Origin: UMGS172 sp045636945 | Lineage (GTDB): Bacteria; Bacillota; Clostridia; Oscillospirales; Acutalibacteraceae | Reading direction: 5' to 3' | Length of the DNA stretch: 56,817 nt | NCBI GenBank assembly: GCA_045636945.1 | Contig: JAZTYO010000044.1 | Span: forward strand, 1 to 56,817 | Shown: positions 50,112 through 56,817 of the stretch, piece after piece | Layout of the letters: every line of letters starts with the position of its first letter | How positions within the stretch are numbered: position 1 is the stretch's first letter | Notes under the pieces: generated by a model | What the model saw: the letters and a program-made list of their open reading frames with translations, nothing else | What the model was told of the DNA's origin: nothing | Databases searched by the model: none | Program-made: the position numbers and the translations under genes

Positions 50112-52214
50112 TTACTTAACGGTAAGAGAACCAACACCGTTATAGAACATTGCGAGGCTTACTGCATTCTCGGCGGTGATCAAGGTATCACCGTAATAGC
50201 AGTTTTCAAAAACGATTTCGTTTGCCTTAGAAGTATCAAACTCAAAGCCTTCCTCAAATACACAATTCTTAAATACCGAGGCATTGTAAGGACGGCAGAA
50301 AGCGTAACCACTTCCCTCGCCAAAGTTGCAGTTAGTGAAAACTACTTCTTTATGAACATTAGAGAAGCTGGTCCAACCATTCAAGGTGGAATTGGAGATA
50401 TAAACTCCGTAATTCTTATCACCACCGTCAGAATTGAAGGTGTAAATAGTACCGTCAATTATAACGTTGTCAATGTAAACATCGGCAGTAGCGCCACCCA
50501 TAAAGATGCCGCGCATACCGCTATTGATGGTTATGTTCTTGATGGTTCCGCCGGTAGTGTTAACGGCTGCATCCCAAGTGCCCCAGTTATTAATTCCCAA
50601 GCTATTGCCGTTTCCGTCAAGGACGCTGCCCTTAACATCAATACCGGTTGCACCGTAGCCACTGCTGGCGGTGGTTTCGCTTGCGTTGAACTTGAGGTCG
50701 CCCTTGAGGATAACATCGTTGCCCTCTTTAAGGACGGTGTCAAGTTCTTTTGCGGTTCCTGCAGCACTTACAACCTTGCTATCCTCGTTTATAACCTCAC
50801 CGTTGGTGAAGCCGAAACGGATCTTGCCGTTATAGGTGTTGCCTGCGGCCTCATTAATAACCTTATCATCGCTAAAACCGGCGTTGATGAAGTTAAGATT
50901 GAGCAATTTAGCCTGCGAAATGGCCTTATCCTCGGTACCAAAGTCAACTACAGTATAGTTATGTACCCAGAATGCCATACTGGTGCCGGAAAGCGTAGAG
51001 CCCGTGATATTGACGTTGTTCATGTCATAACCACTGTTGAACACACGAACTGCACAGTATGTAGAGAAAAGATTGGAGTTGGTTACGTTTAAGGTAGCCT
51101 CGCCCCAGTTGTTAAGATGAGCTACAAAAGCCATATCAGAACCGCCGAGGTTCTGTGCAGTTACGTTAGCGAGATTTAAAACACCGCCTGCAGTTACGTT
51201 GAAAACATTGGTGGAGTTATTCCAACCCATGTTTTCGCCGATATGCTTGGTTACAATCTTACCGTTCATAACAGTAAGGGTTCCTCTGACGTCAAACATA
51301 TCGTAGTTTTTGCCGGTGCCCTTAGAGCTTGCGGAAAGAGTGTAGCCTGCGAGATCAAGAGCAACGTTTTTGCCGGCAGGAATTATGACCTTGGGATCAA
51401 CTGTACCGGTGCTATTGAAATGAACGTTTGCAAAAAGATCATTCAAGTCGACATCACCTGTAAGAGCAATTGTCTCACCATCCTCAGCGTTCTCAATCGC
51501 ATCGAGAAGGCCGTTAGCACTATCTACGAAGGTGTCTGCATAAACAGCGTTCTCATCGTAGTCGTTGCCGAAGAAGTCTTCCTCAGAAACCTTCTGAGTT
51601 GCAAGCAATTCAATACCAAGCTCAACAGAGGGAGCAGTAGTGCCGGTCTTGTAGTTAGCCTCGTTACCAACGGTAGTGGGCATATAAACTACGAGAGCGA
51701 TGGTATCAACGTCTGTGGGGCTTGCCTCAAGGTCGCCTACACGGCTGTAATCGGACAATGCAGTTGCATTTTCCTTAACAGCAGCAATAGCAGCATCGCG
51801 GTCAGCAAACTTCTCGATAACATCTACAACGCCGTACATAAGATGTTCGGAAAGTTTGAAGGTATCGCCTGCAACGTTAGTACCTTCAACCTCGTTGTAG
51901 ATGTTCATAGAAAGCTGATACTTAAGTGCGAGAGTTCCGAGATTTGAAACCTGAAGGTATACAACCTCTGCATGACCGGGCTCCCAAAGAGCATTGGGGT
52001 CAAGAAGGTCGGTAGCACCCTGAACGGTGTTCCAAGTAACCAAATCCTCCGAGTACTTAAGCTCAACATCTAAATTTCCAGCTTTGATAGTGTTCTTGCC
52101 GGATGTTACGGAATCGGTAAACCAAGCGAAGGTTGTACCGACAAGCATTGCAACACAAATGAGCATCGAAAGAACACTCAAAAGCAATGCTTTTTTAGTG
52201 GACATGTTTGTCAT
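50112..52214 (-). CDS. Exported surface protein with TasA/camelysin-like N-terminus and beta-helix
   Basis: 700 residues from the ATG at 52214 (AAGGAGG upstream). The signal sequence is of the SipW/TasA type: STKKALLLSVLSMLICVAML, then VGTTFAWFTDSVTSGKNTIK, where the TFAWFTD block is typical of CalY/TasA-related proteins. A beta-sandwich follows (LDVELKYSEDLVTWNTV, AEVVYLQVSNLGTLALKYQL). From about residue 240 onward is a right-handed beta-helix (AEDGETIALTGDVDLNDLF, NVNITGSTLSGTSMAFWVHN, VYIDNVIIDGTIYTFNSDGG). No sortase motif or membrane anchor at the C-terminus. Paralogue of the frameshifted lipoprotein at 1924-3359. Function unknown; matrix or adhesion is a guess. Confidence 0.85.
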   Translation of the reverse strand: MTNMSTKKALLLSVLSMLICVAMLVGTTFAWFTDSVTSGKNTIKAGNLDVELKYSEDLVTWNTVQGATDLLDPNALWEPGHAEVVYLQVSNLGTLALKYQLSMNIYNEVEGTNVAGDTFKLSEHLMYGVVDVIEKFADRDAAIAAVKENATALSDYSRVGDLEASPTDVDTIALVVYMPTTVGNEANYKTGTTAPSVELGIELLATQKVSEEDFFGNDYDENAVYADTFVDSANGLLDAIENAEDGETIALTGDVDLNDLFANVHFNSTGTVDPKVIIPAGKNVALDLAGYTLSASSKGTGKNYDMFDVRGTLTVMNGKIVTKHIGENMGWNNSTNVFNVTAGGVLNLANVTAQNLGGSDMAFVAHLNNWGEATLNVTNSNLFSTYCAVRVFNSGYDMNNVNITGSTLSGTSMAFWVHNYTVVDFGTEDKAISQAKLLNLNFINAGFSDDKVINEAAGNTYNGKIRFGFTNGEVINEDSKVVSAAGTAKELDTVLKEGNDVILKGDLKFNASETTASSGYGATGIDVKGSVLDGNGNSLGINNWGTWDAAVNTTGGTIKNITINSGMRGIFMGGATADVYIDNVIIDGTIYTFNSDGGDKNYGVYISNSTLNGWTSFSNVHKEVVFTNCNFGEGSGYAFCRPYNASVFKNCVFEEGFEFDTSKANEIVFENCYYGDTLITAENAVSLAMFYNGVGSLTVK

Positions 52215-52439
52215 TTTGATTTTCCTCCTTTTCAAAAATATGACAAGCTATATGTATATCGGCGGTGATGTGTCGAAAATCGGCCAAATGTCACGAAAAA
52301 ATGACCGCTTCTAACGTTTTGCCGTTTATACCAAAAATGTTCAATTTTCAACTTAGCCATTTCTACGCATAATGTAATAATATATAATTTTAAAAATTGC
52401 AACCTCAAAATACAGTATTATATGTAAAAATAAAAATAC

Positions 52440-52615
52440 AAATTACACAGAAACGAAGTGTATGTCGCAAAAGTGAGCGATGATATGCGACATACACCCC
52501 GTTTTTTGAACAGCGACCCAATCAGGGTTGTCATTAGAATAGAGTCAGCCGTTCACAAGACCCTTGCAATGAGTATACCTCACCACAAGTCTGCAACGTC
52601 ACTTGACATCGCAGT
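52440..52615 (-). ncRNA. Structured RNA / leader upstream of the surface protein gene
   Basis: Begins at a promoter with -35 TTGCAA (52642-52647), 17-base spacer, -10 TATTAT (52619-52624). Five stems can be drawn: CTGCGATGTC/GACGTTGCAG (10 bp, 52591-52614); CTTGTGGTGAG/CTCATTGCAAG (11 bp with G-U pairs); GAACGGC/GCTGTTC (7 bp, closing 52508-52554); ACCC/GGGT; GTGTATGTCGCA/TGCGACATACAC (12 bp, 52458-52497). No coding frame. The rest of the gap down to the SD at 52220 is AT-rich and may hold a second weak promoter. No known riboswitch recognised. Confidence 0.55.
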
Positions 52616-52741
52616 CAAATAATAACACATAATATTTCAATTTGCAAGTATTAATTTCAAATTTTTTTGTTTTGCGTGCTTTTGCAAGATTTCTATTGTA
52701 TATATTTTCATTGTTTATAAAAATAGCTTGATTGAAAAATG

Positions 52742-52785
52742 AAATAAACCCCTGCACACCTTGAAAGGTGTACAAGGGGTTTATT
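52742..52785. terminator. Bidirectional terminator after the spoVAD fragment
   Basis: Arms AAATAAACCCCT...CACACC and GGTGT...AGGGGTTTATT; it overlaps the stop codon of the spoVAD fragment. Confidence 0.8.
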
Positions 52786-53179
52786 CGATAGATAAATGCA
52801 AAAGATGTGCAATAGACGGGATACTCTCGCCCTGCATCGATGCAGTTGGCGACATCAAAGCACCGGTAGCACAGAAAAGAACATTTTTAAGCTCGCCTGC
52901 CGACATTTTTTTAAGGATATACGAACAAAGCACCGATGCCGAGCAACCACACCCCGAACCTCCCGAATGAACATCCTGTGACTCACGGTCAAAAATCATC
53001 ATTCCGCAGTCGTTGTGATTTGGAAGTTCTATTCCCTGCTCTTTCAAAAGCTTAAACAGCAGTTCTGAACCGATAAATCCCAAATCCCCCGTCACAATAA
53101 GGTCGTAATCCGATGCAACAGTATCAGTATCCGAGAAAAATGCCACTATGGTATCCGCCGCCGCAGGGGAAAATGTCAA
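52781..53179 (-). pseudogene. spoVAD: spoVAD 3' fragment (stage V sporulation protein AD)
   Basis: 132 codons giving the C-terminal third of SpoVAD, the thiolase-like protein needed for dipicolinic acid uptake into the spore: DYDLIVTGDLGFIGSELLFK, NHNDCGMMIFDRESQDVHSG, GSGCGCSASVLCSYILKKMS, LFCATGALMSPTASMQGESI. Homology starts at PAAADTIVAFF near base 53170; about 200 upstream residues are missing and the frame meets a stop just beyond. The junction lies 15-25 bases from the barstar gene, so an integrated element has cut the gene. spoVAE does not follow; a terminator does. Confidence 0.85.
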
Positions 53180-53194
53180 GAGAACACCATAAAA

Positions 53195-53500
53195 TTATTT
53201 TTCTATGGTCAGTTTTATTTGATTGTACTCTTCTTCTGCTTCCTTAAAGACCTCGATTATTTTCTCGATTTCATCCGAAAGTTTCTGCGCTGCAACAGTT
53301 TTAGGTTTGAAAATTATTTTTATATTTGCGGGCACATACATTAAACCTGTAATCGAATCCCACAATGCATCTAAATTGCAACCGTAAAACTCGGGCAGTT
53401 CCAACTCTTTTTTTATCAACTCATGAACTTCTCCTAAATATTTACACTTTGAAAAATCAAGAACTCTATCCTTGCTATATAAATAATCAATATTACTCAT
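53195..53500 (-). CDS. Barstar-family ribonuclease inhibitor (immunity protein)
   Basis: 101 residues, complete barstar fold: YLGEVHELIKKELELPEFYG, then CNLDALWDSITGLMYVPANI, KIIFKPKTVAAQKLSDEIEK. D44 and D48 in NLDALWD correspond to D35 and D39 of barstar, which plug the barnase active site. ATG at 53500 after AAGGAGATATAAAA, 12 bases downstream of the barnase-type toxin stop. It is the immunity partner of that toxin. Confidence 0.93.
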   Translation of the reverse strand: MSNIDYLYSKDRVLDFSKCKYLGEVHELIKKELELPEFYGCNLDALWDSITGLMYVPANIKIIFKPKTVAAQKLSDEIEKIIEVFKEAEEEYNQIKLTIEK

Positions 53501-53512
53501 TTTTATATCTCC

Positions 53513-54112
53513 TTAATGTATTTGTACAAATGTCATATAATGGTCATACGTTGCAAATATCAATCCGTCGTTTGAATATAATAATCTATGGTCGTTTCTA
53601 TACCCCGCATCATAGTTTATATCGGCCTCGTACCAAACTCTGCCCGATGCCGATGGCAAGTGTCCGTTTTTATTTCTATAAACATCACCGCCAATTACTT
53701 TGCCGGGAGCAACTACATTTAAATTTCCAAGAATATTTATCCAACCTGCATTTATCGCTTCTTTTTTGCTAATGTAGTTAGACGGCAATCTGCCATATAT
53801 GCTTAAATACACATCTGCACCATTTCGTCCGTCTTTTGTGGCATTACCGAAATAAACTGCTTTCATTGGCATAATTCTACAACCGCATCTATCGTGCACA
53901 GGTGGTTCTATTTCCAGAATCTCATAAACATTGTATACTTTGCCGTGTTGCTCTCTACAAAATGGACATGTGGTTAAGCTTAAAGTAGATATCCAATTTT
54001 TATAATCTGTGCTATCGTGTGTTCGAGGTGTGAAAAATTCTAATAAGTCTTTTTTCACCTTCTCTTCTAAACATAATGGTTGCGAGTACGTTTTCTTTAC
54101 ATAGTAACTCAT
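53513..54112 (-). CDS. Barnase-type RNase toxin fused to a phage-head-like domain
   Basis: 199 residues. Residues about 105-199 are barnase: LPSNYISKKEAINAGWINIL, VAPGKVIGGDVYRNKNGHLP, WYEADINYDAGYRNDHRLLY, YDHYMTFVQIH. Active-site residues are kept: K116, E162, R172, R176 and H191 match K27, E73, R83, R87 and H102. Residues about 30-85 carry TTCPFCREQHGKVY and PVHDRCGCRIMPMKAV, a Cys/His pattern like that in Mu F / SPP1 gp7 minor head proteins. There is no signal peptide. RBS AAAGGAG. Encoded just before barstar. Delivery route is unknown. Confidence 0.9.
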   Translation of the reverse strand: MSYYVKKTYSQPLCLEEKVKKDLLEFFTPRTHDSTDYKNWISTLSLTTCPFCREQHGKVYNVYEILEIEPPVHDRCGCRIMPMKAVYFGNATKDGRNGADVYLSIYGRLPSNYISKKEAINAGWINILGNLNVVAPGKVIGGDVYRNKNGHLPSASGRVWYEADINYDAGYRNDHRLLYSNDGLIFATYDHYMTFVQIH

Positions 54113-54277
54113 ATTTTTTCTCCTTTATTTTTGTAAGGAACAAAAAGTCCCTCCATATACAGGGAGAAAAACAGCAAAGGTTGCACTAATATATGCAACA
54201 ACTATACAACTTTTTGAAAAATATTTTTATTTTCTTTATAGTAACACAAATTTAAACTTATTTCAAATAATACTGAT

Positions 54278-54309
54278 AAAGCGTGTGGCAGTAAACTGTC
54301 ACACGCTTT
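54278..54309 (-). terminator. Terminator of the recombinase gene
   Basis: Arms AAAGCGTGTG and CACACGCTTT; isolates the recombinase transcript from the toxin pair. The flanking AT-rich stretch (54120-54277) also has small hairpins TCCCT/AGGGA and GTTGCA/TGCAAC. Confidence 0.7.
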
Positions 54310-54313
54310 AACT

Positions 54314-56023
54314 TTACGCCGTCTTTTTCTTTTTTGTAGGCTTTTCGGGTTCAATAAGATGCTTATTAAGTTCAATATACTCAACAACTTGCATATAAGC
54401 ATCATAAAACTTGAATACAATCTCGATATCTCCGCCCTCGTGAACGAAAATTTCCTCTATAAGTTCGGTTACTATCGGCCTTGTTAAAGCCTCAATATTA
54501 CCGTACTTCTTAAAATGCGCTACAAAGTCGTTATCTTCGTTAATGCCGTTTTTGAATTGCTCTGCCGATTTGGTAAGTCCGGCAATTTTTTCGTCAATAA
54601 CTCTAAGCCTCTCATTAAGACGTTCCTTTAACATTTGATATTCATCCATTGTAATAACACCGCTTTTCCAGTCAGGATAAAGGTCAGTAAGCATCGTCAC
54701 CAATTTTTCCCGTTCAGATACTTGCGTTTTGAGCGCCTTTTGGAGATGGCTCGATTCGCTTTTTCGTTTAGCATTATTATTAATCAAATCTAACATGTCA
54801 CTCATTGTAACCGCAGTATTAATCATATTTTGAACGGATAAAAAAACTGCTTCTTCTAACTTGTCAATGCGTACGGTGTGGTTTGTGCAGGCTGATTTTT
54901 TCATCTTTCGTGCCGTAACACAACGGTAATAATGATAAGTGCCATAAGTGTGCTGATTGGTCTTTTTGTTCATCACACGCTTACAGTCTGCACACCGCAC
55001 AAGCCCTGAAAACAAATCAACGTTTTTCTTTTTAGGACTCTTACGAATACTCTTGTTAAAGAGCGCCTGTGCGTTGTCAAAAGTTTCATGACTGATAATA
55101 GGCTCATGGGTTCCCTCAACAATAATCCACTCGTCCTTAGGTATTGCACGGCACTGCTTAATTTTATAACTATAGGTAGTATTCTTGCCTTGCACCATAT
55201 CACCGACATACATTCGGTTTTGCAAAATTCGGCGCACCGAACTATCGGGCCACAAACCGTCATTGCTTCTGCCGGACGGATGTTTGTAGTTTAGCCCCTT
55301 TTGTTTTTTATACATTGACGGATTAGGTATACCCATTTCGTTCAGGTCTTTAGTAATACCTATTATACTTTCGCCCACAATAAAGCGTTCAAAAATCATT
55401 CGCACTATCGGTGCTGTTTCCTCGTCAATAACAAGATGATGTTTATCATCCGGGTCTTTTAGGTATCCGTAGGTCGGAAAAGAACCGATAAACTTTCCTT
55501 GTTGACGTCTTAAATTCAGCGTACCTCGCACGTTAACAGACGTACTCGCCGCCTGAGATTCGTTTGTAACGTTTGTAATACTTAAAGTCAGCAAATTGCT
55601 AACTACACTATTACCCGTGCTTAAATTGTCGTAATTATTATTTATCGCTACAAACCTAACACGCTGGCGAACAAAAACATTATCGAGATAATTTCCTATC
55701 TCAATATAGTTTCGCCCAAAACGTGAAAGGTCTTTTACAACAATACAGTTGATTTTCCCGGAATAAACATCCTCCATCATTCTGATAAAATCAGGACGGT
55801 CAAAATTTGTACCGCTGTAACCGTCATCAGAATAAATCTCAACTAGTTCCATATCTGGACAGCGTTTTAGATATTCTTTTAAAATTTCTCGTTGCGACGC
55901 AATCGAGTTACTCTCCGTCTCGGTTCCGTCATCACGGGACAGACGAAGATAAAGAGCAGTCTTCCAAACCTTATTCGGTACGGAGGACTGCTCTAAAATT
56001 TCTGCATATTTAGAATTTGCCAT
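54314..56023 (-). CDS. Large serine recombinase (TnpX/TndX-like)
   Basis: 569-residue site-specific integrase/excisionase. N-terminal resolvase domain: ALYLRLSRDDGTETESNSIA with nucleophile Ser29, SDDGYSGTNFDRPDFIRMME, CIVVKDLSRFGRNYIEIGNY. Recombinase domain around QQGKFIGSFPTYGYLKDPDD; zinc-ribbon FSGLVRCADCKRVMNKKTN and YYRCVTARKMKKSACTNH; a coiled coil (about 425-500) that controls direction; basic tail PEKPTKKKKTA. The stretch SITNVTNESQAASTSVNVRG is atypical compared with the usual DISKKVR-type linker. Own promoter. Likely moves the element that interrupts spoVAD. Confidence 0.93.
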   Translation of the reverse strand: MANSKYAEILEQSSVPNKVWKTALYLRLSRDDGTETESNSIASQREILKEYLKRCPDMELVEIYSDDGYSGTNFDRPDFIRMMEDVYSGKINCIVVKDLSRFGRNYIEIGNYLDNVFVRQRVRFVAINNNYDNLSTGNSVVSNLLTLSITNVTNESQAASTSVNVRGTLNLRRQQGKFIGSFPTYGYLKDPDDKHHLVIDEETAPIVRMIFERFIVGESIIGITKDLNEMGIPNPSMYKKQKGLNYKHPSGRSNDGLWPDSSVRRILQNRMYVGDMVQGKNTTYSYKIKQCRAIPKDEWIIVEGTHEPIISHETFDNAQALFNKSIRKSPKKKNVDLFSGLVRCADCKRVMNKKTNQHTYGTYHYYRCVTARKMKKSACTNHTVRIDKLEEAVFLSVQNMINTAVTMSDMLDLINNNAKRKSESSHLQKALKTQVSEREKLVTMLTDLYPDWKSGVITMDEYQMLKERLNERLRVIDEKIAGLTKSAEQFKNGINEDNDFVAHFKKYGNIEALTRPIVTELIEEIFVHEGGDIEIVFKFYDAYMQVVEYIELNKHLIEPEKPTKKKKTA

Positions 56024-56053
56024 AAAGCTTTAGCCTCCATATTTTTTTAATAT

Positions 56054-56112
56054 GAAGGTACGGTCGTTTTTCTACACAACCGTAGTATACCATACCTTCG
56101 TTCTTTAATCAA
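56054..56112 (-). promoter_or_regulatory. Recombinase promoter with inverted repeats
   Basis: -35 TTGATT (56107-56112), 17-base spacer, -10 TATACT (56084-56089). Inverted repeats GAAGGTATGG (56090-56099) and CCGTACCTTC (56054-56063, one mismatch) flank it, with inner ACGGTTG/CGACCGT. The -35 overlaps the stop of the upstream gene. Fits repressor control or a recombinase site. Confidence 0.65.
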
Positions 56113-56381
56113 CCCAAATTAGTTTGGTAATTTGCACCATTTGAAATAACTGCTCCGAGAGCATCGGTAAACGAACGTTCTCCGCCGAAACTCACCTTTA
56201 CTCTCATATCGCCGACTTTGAAAAGATAAGGGTTTTTAATTTGCTCAAAATAATCATTCATCTTTTCGGGCACTGATTTACCCGAATCTATCTTCACGTC
56301 ACGCAAATCAACAAGGCTATCTTTAGAATAATCGGCAATAGCAGCAGTTTTTAAGTTTATTAAATCAAAATAATTTAACAT
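56109..56381 (-). CDS. DUF6870-like mobile-element protein
   Basis: 90 residues: SKDSLVDLRDVKIDSGKSVP, EKMNDYFEQIKNPYLFKVGD, MRVKVSFGGERSFTDALGAV. The VDLRDVKID and QIKNPYLFKVGDMRVKVSF pattern recalls small DUF6870-type proteins found beside serine recombinases in Tn4451-like elements. Role unknown. RBS AAAGGAATGG. Family naming is from memory. Confidence 0.7.
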   Translation of the reverse strand: MLNYFDLINLKTAAIADYSKDSLVDLRDVKIDSGKSVPEKMNDYFEQIKNPYLFKVGDMRVKVSFGGERSFTDALGAVISNGANYQTNLG

Positions 56382-56384
56382 AAC

Positions 56385-56622
56385 TTGCCATTCCTTTCAT
56401 AATCTATTTTTTACCTTGCGAAAAACATTTATACAGCATTTACCAATTGTTTAACGACTCCTTATTAACGAAAATCTGTCTTTCGACAAACTTCACTCCT
56501 ATTCTTCCTGCGCTGCGCTTTTTAAGCAAATGTTCTTCGACTTTGCAAATTGAATAACTCCTTCATTATTTTCAAATCAAATCTGCCGCCAACAGATTTG
56601 ACCGGTGTTTAATTTTATAAAA
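56385..56622 (-). other. Element intergenic region with very short frames
   Basis: No firm gene. Short minus-strand frames of 14 codons (MKELFNLQSRRTFA) and 18 codons (VKFVERQIFVNKESLNNW, after AATAGGA) exist. A hairpin CAAATCTG/CAGATTTG lies near 56577-56600. Confidence 0.3.
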
Positions 56623-56745
56623 CTATTTATTAAACTGGTGTTGCAATTCCAACATCAAAAGTTCTATATACGCCTGAACAAATTCTTCGGCACTAATGCC
56701 ACTGTCTAAAAGTTCGCATAATTTATCTTCATACTTTTTATCCAT
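56623..56745 (-). CDS. 40-residue protein of the mobile element
   Basis: MDKKYEDKLCELLDSGISAE then EFVQAYIELLMLELQHQFNK: a short, mostly helical acidic protein. ATG at 56745 with AAAGGAGAATAAGTGCA upstream, a good SD. Located upstream of the DUF6870-like gene and recombinase. No family recognised. The element continues beyond the window. Confidence 0.65.
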   Translation of the reverse strand: MDKKYEDKLCELLDSGISAEEFVQAYIELLMLELQHQFNK

Positions 56746-56817
56746 TGCACTTATTCTCCTTTCATAAATTAATAATGAACTTCGTGCCTAAATTCTATGG
56801 CGGCTCAAATTTAAGTT

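Overview
The window looks like a chromosome segment of an anaerobic, low-to-mid GC Clostridia bacterium, most likely Oscillospiraceae/Ruminococcaceae and probably from the gut. This is inferred from the Gram-positive division cluster (divIVA-ylmH-sepF-yggS), GGAGG ribosome binding sites, a spoVAD fragment, a split transketolase, an M42 peptidase pair and an mgl-type sugar ABC transporter. Most genes lie on the minus strand.

Layout: (1) 1-3.4 kb: 5' part of pyrH, a zinc-ribbon membrane protein divergent from a small XRE repressor with a clear operator, and a frameshifted surface lipoprotein. (2) 3.5-7.7 kb: mglBAC transporter with a 51-residue membrane peptide at its end, and an extreme deletion remnant of a GH4 glycosidase upstream. 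(3) 7.8-14.4 kb: serine hydrolase, methionine gamma-lyase-like protein, GNAT, two M42 peptidases, murD. (4) 14.7-18.8 kb: a LexA-box-controlled small membrane protein, a truncated XRE gene that keeps its operator, ttcA-like, GtrA plus FAD oxidoreductase, and a divergent RHH/SLOG pair. (5) 18.8-22.6 kb: split transketolase whose 3' end is partly duplicated on the far side of an AT-rich ECF sigma/anti-sigma module. (6) 22.6-42.1 kb: a long minus-strand housekeeping run: rluD, lspA, ileS, divIVA, ylmH, sepF, yggS, HlyD-like, miaA, mutL, mutS, ylbF, miaB, nadC, nadB. (7) 42.2-44.9 kb: an RNA-rich zone: orphan 5S rRNA, a tiny promoter-terminator unit, a ~630-nt apparently non-coding transcript built on five ~55-nt repeats, an AEC transporter pseudogene, and tRNA-Arg(ACG) with a duplicated 3' end. 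(8) 44.9-52.6 kb: GH25 lysozyme, TIM-barrel isomerase, a GH16-like lipoprotein lacking its catalytic glutamates, an SNF transporter, and a beta-helix surface protein preceded by a structured RNA. (9) 52.8 kb to the end: the 3' third of spoVAD, interrupted by what looks like an integrated element: barstar immunity gene, barnase toxin fused to a phage-head-like Cys/His domain, large serine recombinase, DUF6870-like protein, small ORF; it continues past the window.

The strongest candidates for something undescribed are the repeat-built large RNA at 42.83-43.46 kb, the barnase-fusion/barstar/serine-recombinase element inside spoVAD (possibly skin-like), and the SOS-box small membrane protein at 14.8 kb. 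Several genes are remnants that keep both ends but lost the middle (GH4, AEC), which points to ongoing decay by internal deletion. All calls come from reading the sequence; no database search was run.
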